DNA from: Stappia sp. BW2
GTDB taxonomy: Bacteria; Pseudomonadota; Alphaproteobacteria; Rhizobiales; Stappiaceae
Assembly: GCF_008107695.1 (NCBI RefSeq)
Contig: NZ_VIRG01000070.1
Location: 434,001 to 498,000, forward strand
Length of the DNA stretch: 64,000 nucleotides
Direction of reading: 5' to 3'
Shown here piece after piece: positions 35,736-45,288 of the stretch. How positions within the stretch are numbered: the first letter of the stretch is position 1; the number at the start of each line of letters is the position of its first letter. Position numbers and translations under genes: made by a program. Under the pieces are notes generated by a model. It saw only the letters and a list, made by a program, of their open reading frames with translations. It had not been told where the DNA came from and did not search any database.

Positions 35736-37082
35736 TCACCTGTGGATTGACCCTGCGGAAGATCCCGGCCAGGACAAGATTGCCTCGAAACCGTCTGTGT
35801 GGCCGTGCCGCGGTGAGACCAGCGCCAATGTGCCGCCGGTCTGGTCGGCAATTGTCTTTACCAGCGCAAGTCCGAGGCCGGTTCCACGCGCCTGCGTTTC
35901 GCCCCGGACGAATTTTTCGCCAAGCTTTCGAAGGGTTTCGGCGGCAACTACCTTGCCTGTATTGGCAACGGCGAGCTTCTTGCCTGGCCCCGCAGTCACG
36001 GTGATGAGGGCCTCATCGCCGCCGTGCCGGCGAGCATTCTCAACGAGGTTCGAGATCACGATGCTGAAAGCATCCGGATTGATCGCGATGGTGAGATCGG
36101 CGTCCGGATGGATCGAAAGGTGCACATCTTGTGCATCACGCAGAAGGAACTTCAGGATCGGCATGAGGTCTGTTTCCCGGTCGGCCCGAGCAAAGCCCGC
36201 TTCCAGACGGGCGAGACGGAGGAGGTTCTCCGAAAGCGCCGACAGATTCTTCAGCGCAGCTTCTACCGATTGTGCCCTGGCGCGTTGCGGCAGGTTCGCA
36301 AGTTCTTCGGAAAGCTGTTGCACCTGGGCAAGAGCTCCGGCGATCGGGGTTCGCAATTCATGAGCGCTCATGGCGGAAAATGCCCGTTCCGCGTCGAGAG
36401 CAGACCGCAACCGATCGAGCAGGCTGGCAACCTCGTTGGCAATCGGGGCCAGTTCCTTAGGATGCCCTTCGATGTCGATCCCATCGAGATTGGTGTGACC
36501 GCGCTCTGCGATTTCGCGGCGCAGGCGTTCAACCGGCCGCATGGCGATCCGAACGGTCAGCCAGATGCCGAGGCCAATCAACGGCAGCAGGGCTGCAAGC
36601 GGCAGGAGCAGGGCCCCCGCAGCATCCATGAGCACAGTCTTTCGGTGATCACCGGTTTCCACCAGCACGATGCTGTAGCCTCGCTTGCGTTCGCGCAACG
36701 ACAGGGCGCGTCTGCCATCCACTTCGAAGAACCCGCTGGGGATCGGGTCGGGAAAGGCGCTTTCAGGCGGCATGTTGCCGGAGACCAGCCGGGTCCGGCC
36801 TCGCCTGTCGCGAATGAGGTAGCCGAATTTTTCCGTCTCGAACCCGTCAAAGCCCGGCACGCGAAATTCTTCGCGCTCCTCGTGGTCTTCCTTTTCGCGC
36901 AGGTCATGGACGGCAAGCGGCAGAAGGCGCAGCGCACTCTGACGCAGGGTGTCATCGAAGGTTTCCGTCAACTCGTGCTTCAGCACGAGCGCGGCAATGG
37001 CGGCGGCGCCCAGCCAGAGCAGCAGTGTCGACAGGCCAAGCAGCAGCGCCAGCCGGAAGGTTATCGAAGGCGGCCGTCTCAT
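35736..37082 (-). CDS. Sensor histidine kinase
   Basis: A 448-residue HisKA kinase of the QseC-like group. Membrane segments lie at about 10-38 and 165-190, enclosing a periplasmic sensor part; a HAMP-like region follows (MRPVERLRREIAERG). The phospho-acceptor histidine is in FSAMSAHELRTPIAGAL. N-box is VISNLVENARRHGG and the G2 box is GTGLGLALVKTIADQTGG. The G1 box is degenerate: LAVANTGKVV in place of DxGxG. ATG 37082 overlaps the response-regulator stop in ATGA, so the pair is coupled. It probably controls the divergent DUF2271/PepSY/ApbE operon. Confidence 0.92.
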   Translation of the reverse strand: MRRPPSITFRLALLLGLSTLLLWLGAAAIAALVLKHELTETFDDTLRQSALRLLPLAVHDLREKEDHEEREEFRVPGFDGFETEKFGYLIRDRRGRTRLVSGNMPPESAFPDPIPSGFFEVDGRRALSLRERKRGYSIVLVETGDHRKTVLMDAAGALLLPLAALLPLIGLGIWLTVRIAMRPVERLRREIAERGHTNLDGIDIEGHPKELAPIANEVASLLDRLRSALDAERAFSAMSAHELRTPIAGALAQVQQLSEELANLPQRARAQSVEAALKNLSALSENLLRLARLEAGFARADRETDLMPILKFLLRDAQDVHLSIHPDADLTIAINPDAFSIVISNLVENARRHGGDEALITVTAGPGKKLAVANTGKVVAAETLRKLGEKFVRGETQARGTGLGLALVKTIADQTGGTLALVSPRHGHTDGFEAILSWPGSSAGSIHR

Positions 37083-37735
37083 GCGCCGGCCTTGTAGCCG
37101 AGCCCGCGCACGGTGGTGATGGCATCGGCACCGATCTTCTTGCGCAGGCGGCTGACGTAAACTTCCACGGTGTTGCTTTCGACTTCCGCGCCGAACGCGT
37201 AGAGGCTTTCCTCGATATCGGATTTCGAGACGATGCCGCCGCGGTGACGCAGCAAGCGTTCCAGAACAGCCCATTCACGAGCGGTCAGGTCCACCGGCTT
37301 GCCGGCCCGTTCAGCGCTCTTGCGCGTCAGATCCAGGGTGATGTCGCCAAGTGTCGTTTCGGGATTGGGGGCGCCGGCATAGCGGCGGGCGACGGCGGAA
37401 AGCCGGGCTCGCAGTTCTGCGAGATCAAACGGCTTGACCAGATAATCGTCCGCACCGCTGTCGAGGCCTTCGATGCGCATGGCCACCTGGTCCTGAGCCG
37501 TCACGATGATGACAGGCACCTGGTTGCCGCCACGGCGCAACGTCTTCAGGAAATTCAGGCCGAGCCCGTCCGGCAGGTTCAGGTCGAGCAGGATCAGTTC
37601 ATAGGGCACGGCGTCGAGGGCAAGCGCGGCTTCGTCAAGGCGTTTGACCCAGTCAACACCGTGGCCCTGCATGACCACATGGTCGTGGATCGCTTCGCCC
37701 AGAATGGCATCGTCCTCGATCAGCAATACGCGCAA
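37079..37735 (-). CDS. OmpR/QseB-type response regulator (TTG start)
   Basis: A 218-residue regulator: receiver domain with the phospho-aspartate in ELILLDLNLPDGLGL (about residue 51) and a C-terminal winged helix (TVEVYVSRLRKKIGADAITTVRGLGYK). The start is set at TTG 37735 because GGGAGAG lies just upstream and the protein then begins LRVLLIEDDA, as usual; an ATG at 37777 would reach into the promoter repeats. First gene of the regulator-kinase operon and divergent from DUF2271 with 146 bases between. Confidence 0.9.
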   Translation of the reverse strand: MRVLLIEDDAILGEAIHDHVVMQGHGVDWVKRLDEAALALDAVPYELILLDLNLPDGLGLNFLKTLRRGGNQVPVIIVTAQDQVAMRIEGLDSGADDYLVKPFDLAELRARLSAVARRYAGAPNPETTLGDITLDLTRKSAERAGKPVDLTAREWAVLERLLRHRGGIVSKSDIEESLYAFGAEVESNTVEVYVSRLRKKIGADAITTVRGLGYKAGA

Positions 37736-37769
37736 GGCGCTCTCCCGTTTTAGGCATCCGACAGGCGCA

Positions 37770-37800
37770 CCTGACATGGAAACCTGACACCAGCCTGAAC
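37770..37800. promoter_or_regulatory. Three CCTGA direct repeats, candidate response-regulator site
   Basis: CCTGACA (37770-37776), CCTGACA (37783-37789) and CCTGAAC (37794-37800) are spaced 13 and 11 bases, close to a helical turn, as OmpR-family binding sites are. They lie between the divergent regulator and DUF2271 genes; an inverted TTCAGG follows. Confidence 0.5.
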
Positions 37801-37881
37801 GGATTTCCGGATTGGCTTCAGGTGTCTGTCAGTTTGATCCCGTCTTCTTGTGGCGTCTAACGCAACGAGGATCAACTCGCC

Positions 37882-38343
37882 ATGAAGAATATCGCCTGCG
37901 CTCTCCTGCTTTCAACGGCCCTGGTGATGCCCGCCACCGCGATGGCCAAGGACGTCAATGTGACCGTCGACATGAAGTCCTATGGCGGTCCGGGTGCCTA
38001 TCTGGCCGTCTATCTGGTCGACGGAGCGGGCCAGTTCCAGCAGACCCTCTGGGTCGCCGGAAGGAAGTCGAAATACTACCGCCACCTGAAAGGCTGGGCG
38101 CGCGGCGTTTCCAGCACAGGCGGATCGATTGACGGCCTGACCGGACCCAGCGTCGGCAGCGGACGTTCGCTGACGGTCCGGGCCAATATCGCCGATGCGC
38201 TCATCAATGCCGGTTATCAGGTTGTCGTCGATTCCGCAGTCGAAGACTGGGGTGACCGGCCACACGATGCCGCCGTGCCGCTGGCCAATGGTGCCAGTGC
38301 CGGCGGATCCGGCTTCGTTGGCAAGCTGTCGGTCAAGATGTAA
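37882..38343 (+). CDS. Periplasmic DUF2271 protein
   Basis: A 153-residue exported protein with a signal peptide (about 1-22, cleavage near AMAKD) and a DUF2271 domain. SIDGLTGPSVGSG (about 82-94) matches in position the DxxTGA-type sequence to which ApbE attaches FMN in related proteins, although Ala is replaced by Pro; Thr87 would be the attachment site. An ApbE gene lies two genes downstream. Proposed role: periplasmic flavin electron carrier fed by the PepSY reductase (inference from context). Confidence 0.85.
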   Translation: MKNIACALLLSTALVMPATAMAKDVNVTVDMKSYGGPGAYLAVYLVDGAGQFQQTLWVAGRKSKYYRHLKGWARGVSSTGGSIDGLTGPSVGSGRSLTVRANIADALINAGYQVVVDSAVEDWGDRPHDAAVPLANGASAGGSGFVGKLSVKM

Positions 38344-38358
38344 CGGAGGCTACCGCCC

Positions 38359-40578
38359 ATGCTCAGGATCCTTCACACCTGGCCGACGCTGCTTGCGGGG
38401 GTTCTCGTGACAGTCATGGCCATTTCTGGCGCTGTTCTGTCTCTGGAACCCGCCGTGGCACGCTTTTCCCAGCCAGTTGGCCAGACCGTCGCAGAGGACA
38501 CAACGGTCGCGTCGCTTGCAAGCGGGGTGGTTGCGCATTTCAGCGATCCGCAGAAGATCGTGCGCAGGGCAAGTGGGCAGGTTGTTGTCTATCACGCAAA
38601 TGCTGACGGCTTTGCGGCAGACCTGGTCGATCCGGCGACGGGGGCGAGCCTTGGGTCCTATCAGCCTTCAGTGTTTTTCCAGACGGTTACCGAACTGCAC
38701 CGCTCGCTGTTTGCTGGTGAAACCGGGCGGATTGCGACTGGTATCGGCGCTGCTGTCATGATCCTGCTGTCTGTCGGCGGTGTCCTGCTTCTGGTGACGC
38801 GCAGCGGCGGCTGGCGCAAACTCCTGAAACCGTCGAGCGGCACATTTGCTCAGCGTCTTCATGTTGAAGCCGGCCGGATTGCCGTTGCCGGGCTGGGCAT
38901 TCTTGCTGTTACGGGTCTGTTCATGTCCCTGACGTCTTTCGGGCTGATCGGTGCACCGGCTGAGGACAGCTTCCTGTCATTTGCCGAATCCTCCGGTGGG
39001 CCGGCCCTTGCCGTTGCCGACATGCCGGCGCTGCAAAACGTGGACATTGCGGATCTTCGCGAACTGGTCTTTCCGGCAAAGGGCGATGCCCTGGATGTCT
39101 TTGGCCTGACGGTCGCTCAAGGGTCGGGCTTTATCGACCAGGCAACTGGTGACTTTCTGAGCTTCAGTGCCAATACGCCTGCGGAAAGCCTTTATCAGCT
39201 CGCCTACACGCTTCACACGGGGCAGGGGGCCTGGGGCTATGCCCTTGTGCTGGGAATTGCCGGGCTCAGTGTGCCGGTGCTTTTCGTCTCGGGCATGGCG
39301 ACGTGGGTTCGCCGCGTGCGGCGCAGTGTTCGCATTGCCGGTAATGTGCATGCCGGACGGGCGGACACGGTCATGCTGGTTGGCAGCGAAGGCAATTCCA
39401 CCTGGGGCTTCGCCCGCAGCCTTCATGCGGCGTTAAAGGCGCAGGGGCTGGTGGTCCATACCGCGTCAATGAACGATCTTGCCGGTTCCTATCCCTCCGC
39501 CAAGCGGTTGATCGTCCTTGCCGCGACTTATGGGGACGGTGATGCACCTGCGTCTGCTTCCCGCTTTATGTCGCGTCTGGCCGGGTTCAGCAGCCAGACG
39601 GATCTGGCCGTCAGTGTCGTCGGCTTCGGCGATCGAAGCTTCCCGGCGTTTTGCGCCTATGCCAAACAGGTCGAGGGAGCTCTGAAGGATATGGGTGTCG
39701 CAGAACTGCTGCCGATGGCCACGGTCGACCGGCAGTCAACGCAGCAATTTGCCGCCTGGAGCCACGATCTGGGCAAGGCGATCGGCATCGACCTTCATGT
39801 GGAGCACACGGCAGATCTGCCGGATCTGAACGAATGGGAATGTGTTGCCCGCAAGGACTTCGGCCAAGCCTATCAGACGCCGAAATCCATCCTGAGATTT
39901 CGCGCGGTGCAGACGAAGCCTGGCAGGTTCGGTCTTTCCCGTGCAGCAAGGCCGTCCTTCAAGGCTGGCGACCTGATCGGCATCCTGCCGAAGGGCTCCG
40001 ACGTGCCGCGCTTTTATTCGCTCGCCTCCAGCGCCAGCGACGGTTTCCTTGAAATAGCCGTCAGCAAGCACCCGGGCGGATTGTGCTCCGGGCAATTGTG
40101 CAATCTTGGTCCCGGCGACCGCATAGCGGGCTTCATCCAGCCGAATGCACGCTTCAACATGCCCAGGGGCAAGGCTCCGGTCATTCTCATCGGAGCAGGC
40201 ACGGGTGTTGCGCCTCTGGTCGGCATGGTGCGGGCAAATGACGCTCTCAAACCTGCCTATCTGTTCGCCGGAAGCCGGGATCCGCAGTCCGATCAGCTTT
40301 ACCGGGAAGAGATCGACACTTTCAGAAAATCCGGCCGGGTCCGGAACGTCAGCTACAGCTTTTCCCGTGTTCCGGGCGGCGCCTATGTGCAGGACGCTTT
40401 GCGCGCCAATGCCGAGGAACTGCGCCGGATGGTCCGGCAAGGAGCGGACATCATGATTTGTGGTGGCACCAGCATGGCCGAGGGCGTGAGCAAGGCGCTT
40501 GACGATGTGTTGGGTCCGCTCGGCCTGACCGTTCAGAAACTGCGGGCAGACGGTCGTTATCAGGAGGATGTGTATTGA
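38359..40578 (+). CDS. PepSY membrane flavoprotein reductase
   Basis: A 739-residue multidomain inner-membrane protein. Residues 1 to about 325 contain PepSY-associated transmembrane helices (about 9-30, 127-150, 172-195, 298-318) with a periplasmic PepSY region; DPATGAS sits in it. A flavodoxin-like FMN domain follows (about 338-480; VLAATYGDGDAPASASRF) and then an FAD/NAD(P) ferredoxin-reductase domain (about 510-739; RFYSLASSASDG, ILIGAGTGVAPL, ICGGTSMAEGV). Layout suggests electrons move from NADPH in the cytosol through flavins across the membrane. GGAGG lies upstream of the ATG. Middle gene of the DUF2271-PepSY-apbE operon. Confidence 0.92.
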   Translation: MLRILHTWPTLLAGVLVTVMAISGAVLSLEPAVARFSQPVGQTVAEDTTVASLASGVVAHFSDPQKIVRRASGQVVVYHANADGFAADLVDPATGASLGSYQPSVFFQTVTELHRSLFAGETGRIATGIGAAVMILLSVGGVLLLVTRSGGWRKLLKPSSGTFAQRLHVEAGRIAVAGLGILAVTGLFMSLTSFGLIGAPAEDSFLSFAESSGGPALAVADMPALQNVDIADLRELVFPAKGDALDVFGLTVAQGSGFIDQATGDFLSFSANTPAESLYQLAYTLHTGQGAWGYALVLGIAGLSVPVLFVSGMATWVRRVRRSVRIAGNVHAGRADTVMLVGSEGNSTWGFARSLHAALKAQGLVVHTASMNDLAGSYPSAKRLIVLAATYGDGDAPASASRFMSRLAGFSSQTDLAVSVVGFGDRSFPAFCAYAKQVEGALKDMGVAELLPMATVDRQSTQQFAAWSHDLGKAIGIDLHVEHTADLPDLNEWECVARKDFGQAYQTPKSILRFRAVQTKPGRFGLSRAARPSFKAGDLIGILPKGSDVPRFYSLASSASDGFLEIAVSKHPGGLCSGQLCNLGPGDRIAGFIQPNARFNMPRGKAPVILIGAGTGVAPLVGMVRANDALKPAYLFAGSRDPQSDQLYREEIDTFRKSGRVRNVSYSFSRVPGGAYVQDALRANAEELRRMVRQGADIMICGGTSMAEGVSKALDDVLGPLGLTVQKLRADGRYQEDVY

Positions 40579-41561
40579 TGTTTCAGATGCTTGGCACTCC
40601 GGCAATCCCGTCCAATTCAGTTCCCGTACGGCATGACATCAGCGGAGAAACCATGGGAACCCGCTATTCGGTGGTCTTTTATTCCGAGTTCGACTTTGAC
40701 GCCGAAGCCCTGCAGCGGGAGCTTCAAGAAGCGGTCGACCGGGTGGATGGGCAGATGTCGCCCTGGAAAGCGGATTCGATCCTGTGTGAAATCAATCGCA
40801 TGGAGCCGGCAAGCTGGATCGATCTACCGGACGAAACTTTCGAGGTCTGTGAGTCTGCGCTTCTGACATGCGTGGAGTCCGAGGGGGCATTCGATCCGTT
40901 TGTCGGCGACCTCGTGTCCGCCTGGGGATTCGGACCGGAAACGGACGCCCCGGACCTGAACAAGGCCAAGCAGTTGCAAGGCGACTGGAATAGCCGCAAG
41001 CGGGAGGTGGAATTCGACCGGAAAAACCGGCGTTTGCGCCGCCCGGCGACCTGCCGGCTGGACCTTTGCGGTATCGCCAAGGGCTACGGGGTCGATTGCC
41101 TCAGCCAGGTGATGCATCGCTGGGGCTTTCCGGACCATCTGGTCAGCATCGATGGCGAGATACGGGCCAGCGGGCGCAAGGCCAGTGGCCTTGGCTGGCA
41201 GGTGGCCTTGGAGGCGCCGGAAGCGAATGTTCGCCGCGAGGCGCTGAGGCTTGAAGTTTCCGATGTCGCCATCGCGACGTCCGGCACCTATCGCAAGAGC
41301 CGGAACGCCAGTGGGCGCACGGTCTCACACACGATGAACCCGCAATCGGGAGCGCCGGTCAACAATGAACTTCTGTCCGTCTCGGTGATTGCCGAGAGCT
41401 GCATGACGGCCGACGCATGGGCAACGGCCTATATGGTCATGGGCTGTGAAAAAGCGTTGGCGCACGCACAGCACGCCGGGCTCGACGCCATTTTTGTGGT
41501 GCGCACGCCCCTTGGAGCGGTGGACGTCCTGGCAACTGATCCGGAGCTGCTGGCTGCCTGA
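40578..41561 (+). CDS. apbE: FAD:protein FMN transferase
   Basis: ApbE, 327 residues, attaches FMN from FAD to threonine or serine of target proteins. Motifs: ETMGTRYSVVF near the N-terminus, LDLCGIAKGYGVDCL (about 158-172) and HTMNPQSGAPV (about 253-263, divalent metal and FAD site), MTADAWATA. No signal peptide or lipobox was seen, so it may act in the cytosol or be exported in another way. Starts within the stop of the PepSY gene (TGATG, AGGAGG upstream). Its likely target is the DUF2271 protein of the same operon. Confidence 0.93.
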   Translation: MFQMLGTPAIPSNSVPVRHDISGETMGTRYSVVFYSEFDFDAEALQRELQEAVDRVDGQMSPWKADSILCEINRMEPASWIDLPDETFEVCESALLTCVESEGAFDPFVGDLVSAWGFGPETDAPDLNKAKQLQGDWNSRKREVEFDRKNRRLRRPATCRLDLCGIAKGYGVDCLSQVMHRWGFPDHLVSIDGEIRASGRKASGLGWQVALEAPEANVRREALRLEVSDVAIATSGTYRKSRNASGRTVSHTMNPQSGAPVNNELLSVSVIAESCMTADAWATAYMVMGCEKALAHAQHAGLDAIFVVRTPLGAVDVLATDPELLAA

Positions 41562-41583
41562 TGCGAAGGGAGGCTGGACCGGA

Positions 41584-42858
41584 TCAGGCCTGCTGTTCGG
41601 TTTGCTTGGGGCGCAGATCCAGTTTCTTTGCGCCTGCGTCCAGGGCCTTGATGTCCGAAGACGCGGCAATCTCCCGGTCGGCGGCGTAGCGGTCATGGTT
41701 CTGGGCAACCTTGCCGAGATCGTAGAGGTAATTCACCATCACGCCGGCAGATTGGGCCCGGCCCTTTGCCGATGTATCGGCATCCGCATGGACCGCATGT
41801 ACCTGGGCTCCGTTGCCAAGATGAAAACGGGCGACCGGATCAGCCGGCTGCCCATCCTGGCGGCGGGCCGACAGAAGATAATACGCGGCAAGGGTGCGCA
41901 ACTGCTTCTGGTCCGCGTCTTCATAGGCAATGCCTTCGGCCGAAAGCCACTTCGTCAGACCCGGTATCGGTGACAGGGTGACAAAGGTCTTCAGGTTCGG
42001 CAGTTCAGCGGCAAGATCAGCGGCCACCTGTTTGATCAGCGAGTTGCCGAAGGAAATGCGGGCCAGCCCTTCCTGGCAGTTGGAAATCGAATAGAAGACG
42101 GCAGTGCGCGCCGTGGCGGCCGTGATCGGTTCCCGTTCGCCCGCCAGGAGATCCTGGATTGAGCCGGGAATGCCGTCCGTCAGCGCGACTTCCACGAAAA
42201 TCAGCGGTTCGTCGGGCATGGACGGGTGGAAGAAGGCGAAACACCTCCGGTCTCCCGGAGCAAGCCGGCTGCGCAGATCTTCCCAGCTCGTGATTTCGTG
42301 CACGGCCTCATAGGCGATGATCTTCTCCAGGATGTGCGCCGGGCTTTCCCAACTGATCGGCCGCAGCACCAGAAACCCCCTGTTGAACCAGGAGATGAAC
42401 AGGTGGCGAAAGTCCTGGTCGAGTGCCTGCAGTTCCGGATCGGAGCCGCCAAGGCGCAAGAGGTCGGCGCGCATGCGCACGAGTTGCTCGGTGGCGCCGG
42501 GGATCTGGTTCAGCCGCCGGATCAGTTCCTGACGCTTGGGCTCAACCGCTGCCATGAAGGCCGTGTAGGTTTTCCGGTTCGGCGTCGCCTCGTATGCGTC
42601 CAGCGCGGTGCGCACGGCAACGGGATCGATATTCATGTCGTGGGCAAGGTGACGGAAGAGCTGCAGCTTCTCGCCGTCTTCCATATCCTGAAATCGTTGC
42701 AGGAGCGTGCTGGCAGCGGCGGCGACCGTGCTTTCGCCGGCCGTGCCGGCAAGTGCGTCTACGAGTTCTTCCGTCGGCCGGTTGTCGCGACGGGCGGGCG
42801 TAGCCGTGCGATAGCGGCGCTCGAAGATGGTCGACAGCAGATCGCCGAGAATGGTCAT
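41584..42858 (-). CDS. Malonyl-CoA decarboxylase
   Basis: A 424-residue malonyl-CoA decarboxylase, converting malonyl-CoA to acetyl-CoA and CO2. The family active-site segment reads FAFFHPSMPDEPLIFVEVAL (about 225-244), and TVFYSISNCQEGLARISFGN with TLSPIPGLTKWL is typical. Length fits the bacterial MatA/MLYCD type. No malonate transporter or malonyl-CoA synthetase gene is adjacent, so it may regulate malonyl-CoA levels rather than malonate use. It is convergent with apbE (22 bases between stops). Confidence 0.95.
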   Translation of the reverse strand: MTILGDLLSTIFERRYRTATPARRDNRPTEELVDALAGTAGESTVAAAASTLLQRFQDMEDGEKLQLFRHLAHDMNIDPVAVRTALDAYEATPNRKTYTAFMAAVEPKRQELIRRLNQIPGATEQLVRMRADLLRLGGSDPELQALDQDFRHLFISWFNRGFLVLRPISWESPAHILEKIIAYEAVHEITSWEDLRSRLAPGDRRCFAFFHPSMPDEPLIFVEVALTDGIPGSIQDLLAGEREPITAATARTAVFYSISNCQEGLARISFGNSLIKQVAADLAAELPNLKTFVTLSPIPGLTKWLSAEGIAYEDADQKQLRTLAAYYLLSARRQDGQPADPVARFHLGNGAQVHAVHADADTSAKGRAQSAGVMVNYLYDLGKVAQNHDRYAADREIAASSDIKALDAGAKKLDLRPKQTEQQA

Positions 42859-42991
42859 AGGGGCCTCCAGAACAACTGGTTAGAGGTGGGCTCTGTCCTG
42901 AAGATAGGTTGGACGAGGCGTCGACCCAACTCCCCAAAAGAGGCAATCCGGGCGGCATCGCCCGGACTGTTGGCCGGCAAGAGGACGGCCG

Positions 42992-44323
42992 TCAGGCGGC
43001 TTCGCTGTCCTGCTGGTCGAGGGGGCCCTTTTTCAACGACTTGAAAAAGGCTGTCACCGCTTCGGTAAGCTGTCCGGCGTTTGAAGACATGCTTTCGGCC
43101 GAGCTGAGAACCGTCTTGGAGGCCGCGTGGGTGGTTGCCGCGTTCTGAGCGACGCCGTCGACAATGCCGGTTACCCTGTTGGTACAGGCTACGGTGTTGG
43201 TGACGTTTTCCTGAATGGCTTGCGTCGCCTCGGCCTGCTTCACCGATGCGGTGGAAATCGTCGTGGTGATCGACTCGATCTCGGTGATGGTTTTGGAAAT
43301 CGTATCGAAGGATTGTGCCGTATCGCGGCTTGCCGCGTCGACTTCTTCCAGAGACTGGGTGATTTCCTGTGTCGCCTTGGCTGTCTGCGTGGCCAGTTCC
43401 TTCACTTCCGCGGCAACCACGGCAAAGCCCTTGCCCATCTCGCCTGCGCGCGCGGCTTCAATGGTCGCGTTCAATGCCAGCAGGTTGGTCTGATCGGCAA
43501 TGGAAGAAATCAGGCTGATGATCTCGCCGATGGCTTCAGCCGAGGTGCGCAGGCTGTTTGCCTTGTCCTGGCCTTGCGCGACCTGGGCGACGGCAGCGCG
43601 TGCGATCTCGATGGAGCGCTGGATCTGACCGCTGATCTCGCTGGCGGTCGACGACAGGTGATCTGCGGCCGAGGCTGCCGCGTTCACGTTTTCCGCCGTC
43701 AGGTCGGCCGCGTCGGCGATGGCGGTCACCACTTCGGAATTGGAAACGGCGGAAGTTTCCATTTCTTCCGCCGTTCCGGTCATCTGGTCAGCGGACGTCA
43801 TCAGGCTTTGGGCAATCGCGCTGATCTGGCTCTCGAAGGAATCGGTCGACTGACGGAAGGCACCGACACGGCCCTTGATCGTCTCGATGGCCGTATTCAT
43901 GATCTCCGCATTCTGCAGATAGCTGCCGTTGAGGCCACCGGGCTGGATGCGGCGGTAATAGCGGTTGTTCTCGATCGCGGTCATCGAGGCGGCGGCTTCG
44001 CGCAGGAAGGCGTCCGTCCGGTCGATCATGTGGTTCATGGCAGTCATCAGGTCGCGAACTTCGCCAACTTCGGTGTAGTCCCTGGCACGCGCCTCGAAGT
44101 TGCCCCAGCCGACCTGGCTGCAGACTTCCGTCGCAGCTTTGAGACCCCGCCGGGCCCGGTGCAAAGCAGTGAGCGCAAACATCGTGGTGAGGATCACGAG
44201 GCAACCGCACACCACGGTTGCCGCCGTCTGCTCAAGCAAGGCACAGACCATGGCCGCCGAACCGGCAGCCATCGCGGCACCGGAGGCGAGCGTGGCGTTA
44301 AAGAGTGTGAATGAGCTCGTCAT
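42992..44323 (-). CDS. Methyl-accepting chemotaxis protein
   Basis: A 443-residue MCP. Two hydrophobic stretches (about 10-30 and 34-54) make a short hairpin membrane anchor with no sizeable periplasmic domain; a HAMP-like region follows, then the signalling domain with the hairpin tip [34 protein letters not shown]. Because it has no sensory domain of its own and its start overlaps the PAS gene by 26 bases, it is likely the output half of an energy- or redox-sensing Aer-like pair. Confidence 0.94.
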   Translation of the reverse strand: MTSSFTLFNATLASGAAMAAGSAAMVCALLEQTAATVVCGCLVILTTMFALTALHRARRGLKAATEVCSQVGWGNFEARARDYTEVGEVRDLMTAMNHMIDRTDAFLREAAASMTAIENNRYYRRIQPGGLNGSYLQNAEIMNTAIETIKGRVGAFRQSTDSFESQISAIAQSLMTSADQMTGTAEEMETSAVSNSEVVTAIADAADLTAENVNAAASAADHLSSTASEISGQIQRSIEIARAAVAQVAQGQDKANSLRTSAEAIGEIISLISSIADQTNLLALNATIEAARAGEMGKGFAVVAAEVKELATQTAKATQEITQSLEEVDAASRDTAQSFDTISKTITEIESITTTISTASVKQAEATQAIQENVTNTVACTNRVTGIVDGVAQNAATTHAASKTVLSSAESMSSNAGQLTEAVTAFFKSLKKGPLDQQDSEAA

Positions 44324-44825
44324 AGCTCACGCCTTTCGATTGAAGGATCGATACAAGCTGTTCGTGACCGGCCTGCATGCCGGTCTTTCGATTGTCTGCC
44401 TGCTGTTCTGTCTGCCTTAGCTGGGCATAAAGCGGGGTGATGACATCGTCGACAATGCGCCGGTTGGGCACGCGGCGATTGGAGTGATAGCCGATAATAT
44501 TGCCAGTCTCGTCGTAGGACGGTGTGATGTGAGCAAGCACCCAGTAGTGATCGCCGTTGGCGGACATGTTGACCACATAGGCGAAGATCTCTCCACCGGC
44601 CTCGATGGTGTCCCAAAGCAGCTTGAAGACACACCGGGGCATGTCCGGGTGGCGAATGAGGCTGTGCGGCGCATTCTCGAGGGCCTTGCCGTCAAACCCG
44701 GCAATATCCCGGAAGATGTCGTTGGCATAGGTGATACGTCCGCGCGTATCTGTTTTCGAGACGATCAGGTCCCGTTCGGAAAAGAACCGTTCCACCCCTG
44801 TCGGGGTGACCTTGTACTGGGTCAT
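44298..44825 (-). CDS. Aer-like PAS domain sensor
   Basis: A 175-residue soluble protein with one PAS domain of the Aer type: [33 protein letters not shown] and [19 protein letters not shown] are hallmarks of FAD- or haem-binding aerotaxis sensors. A helical C-terminal tail (about 130-175) may contact the MCP. ATG 44825 is preferred ([15 protein letters not shown]). Start of the MCP lies inside its end, so the two are co-translated. Confidence 0.9.
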   Translation of the reverse strand: MTQYKVTPTGVERFFSERDLIVSKTDTRGRITYANDIFRDIAGFDGKALENAPHSLIRHPDMPRCVFKLLWDTIEAGGEIFAYVVNMSANGDHYWVLAHITPSYDETGNIIGYHSNRRVPNRRIVDDVITPLYAQLRQTEQQADNRKTGMQAGHEQLVSILQSKGVSYDELIHTL

Positions 44826-45288
44826 TATTGGTGCGCCTGCTCCACTTGGCAATTCCAGGTTAAGGGTACGGTTGTGTGCTTAATGATCCTTAAATAAATG
44901 CGGATGGGGATCGTTTTTTGACCTTGTGAATTCACTCGTATTTCTCTCGATCTCATCTTTCTTTGAGGCCTGATTGCCGGTGGTGATTTTTGCCCCTTTC
45001 ATGAAGTTTCAGAACTGACTTTGCGTTCGCTTGAAGACTTGAACGTCTCAGTTTTTCGGTTCTTTCTTTCGCCGGTTCACGAATGTCCGGTTCGCGAAGC
45101 GTTTTTCCTTTCCGGCGAGTGCCCGGAAGGGTGTCTTCTGGTTGAACGCGTGCCGGGTCCGAGAAACTGCGGACTTTCCATCGAGGCCCCTTAGGCTGTA
45201 TAGAGGGCGCAATCAGCCGGGTGATGGCCTTTGCCTCCAGGGGACGCACCTTGGGATCCGGCGTCCTTCAAGAAACAGAACAAGCTCC
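44826..45288. other. Intergenic region, PAS gene to trhO
   Basis: 463 bases between divergent genes. Pyrimidine-rich, with a repeated GCCGGTTCACGAATGTCCGGTTCGCG-like stretch near 45073-45098 but no clear palindrome, promoter or gene. Presumably contains the promoters of both the chemotaxis pair and trhO. Confidence 0.4.

Noticed and set aside
35486..35851. N-terminal extension of the 96-residue hypothetical gene
   Set aside because: The extra 122 residues overlap the end of the histidine kinase gene and are not protein-like.
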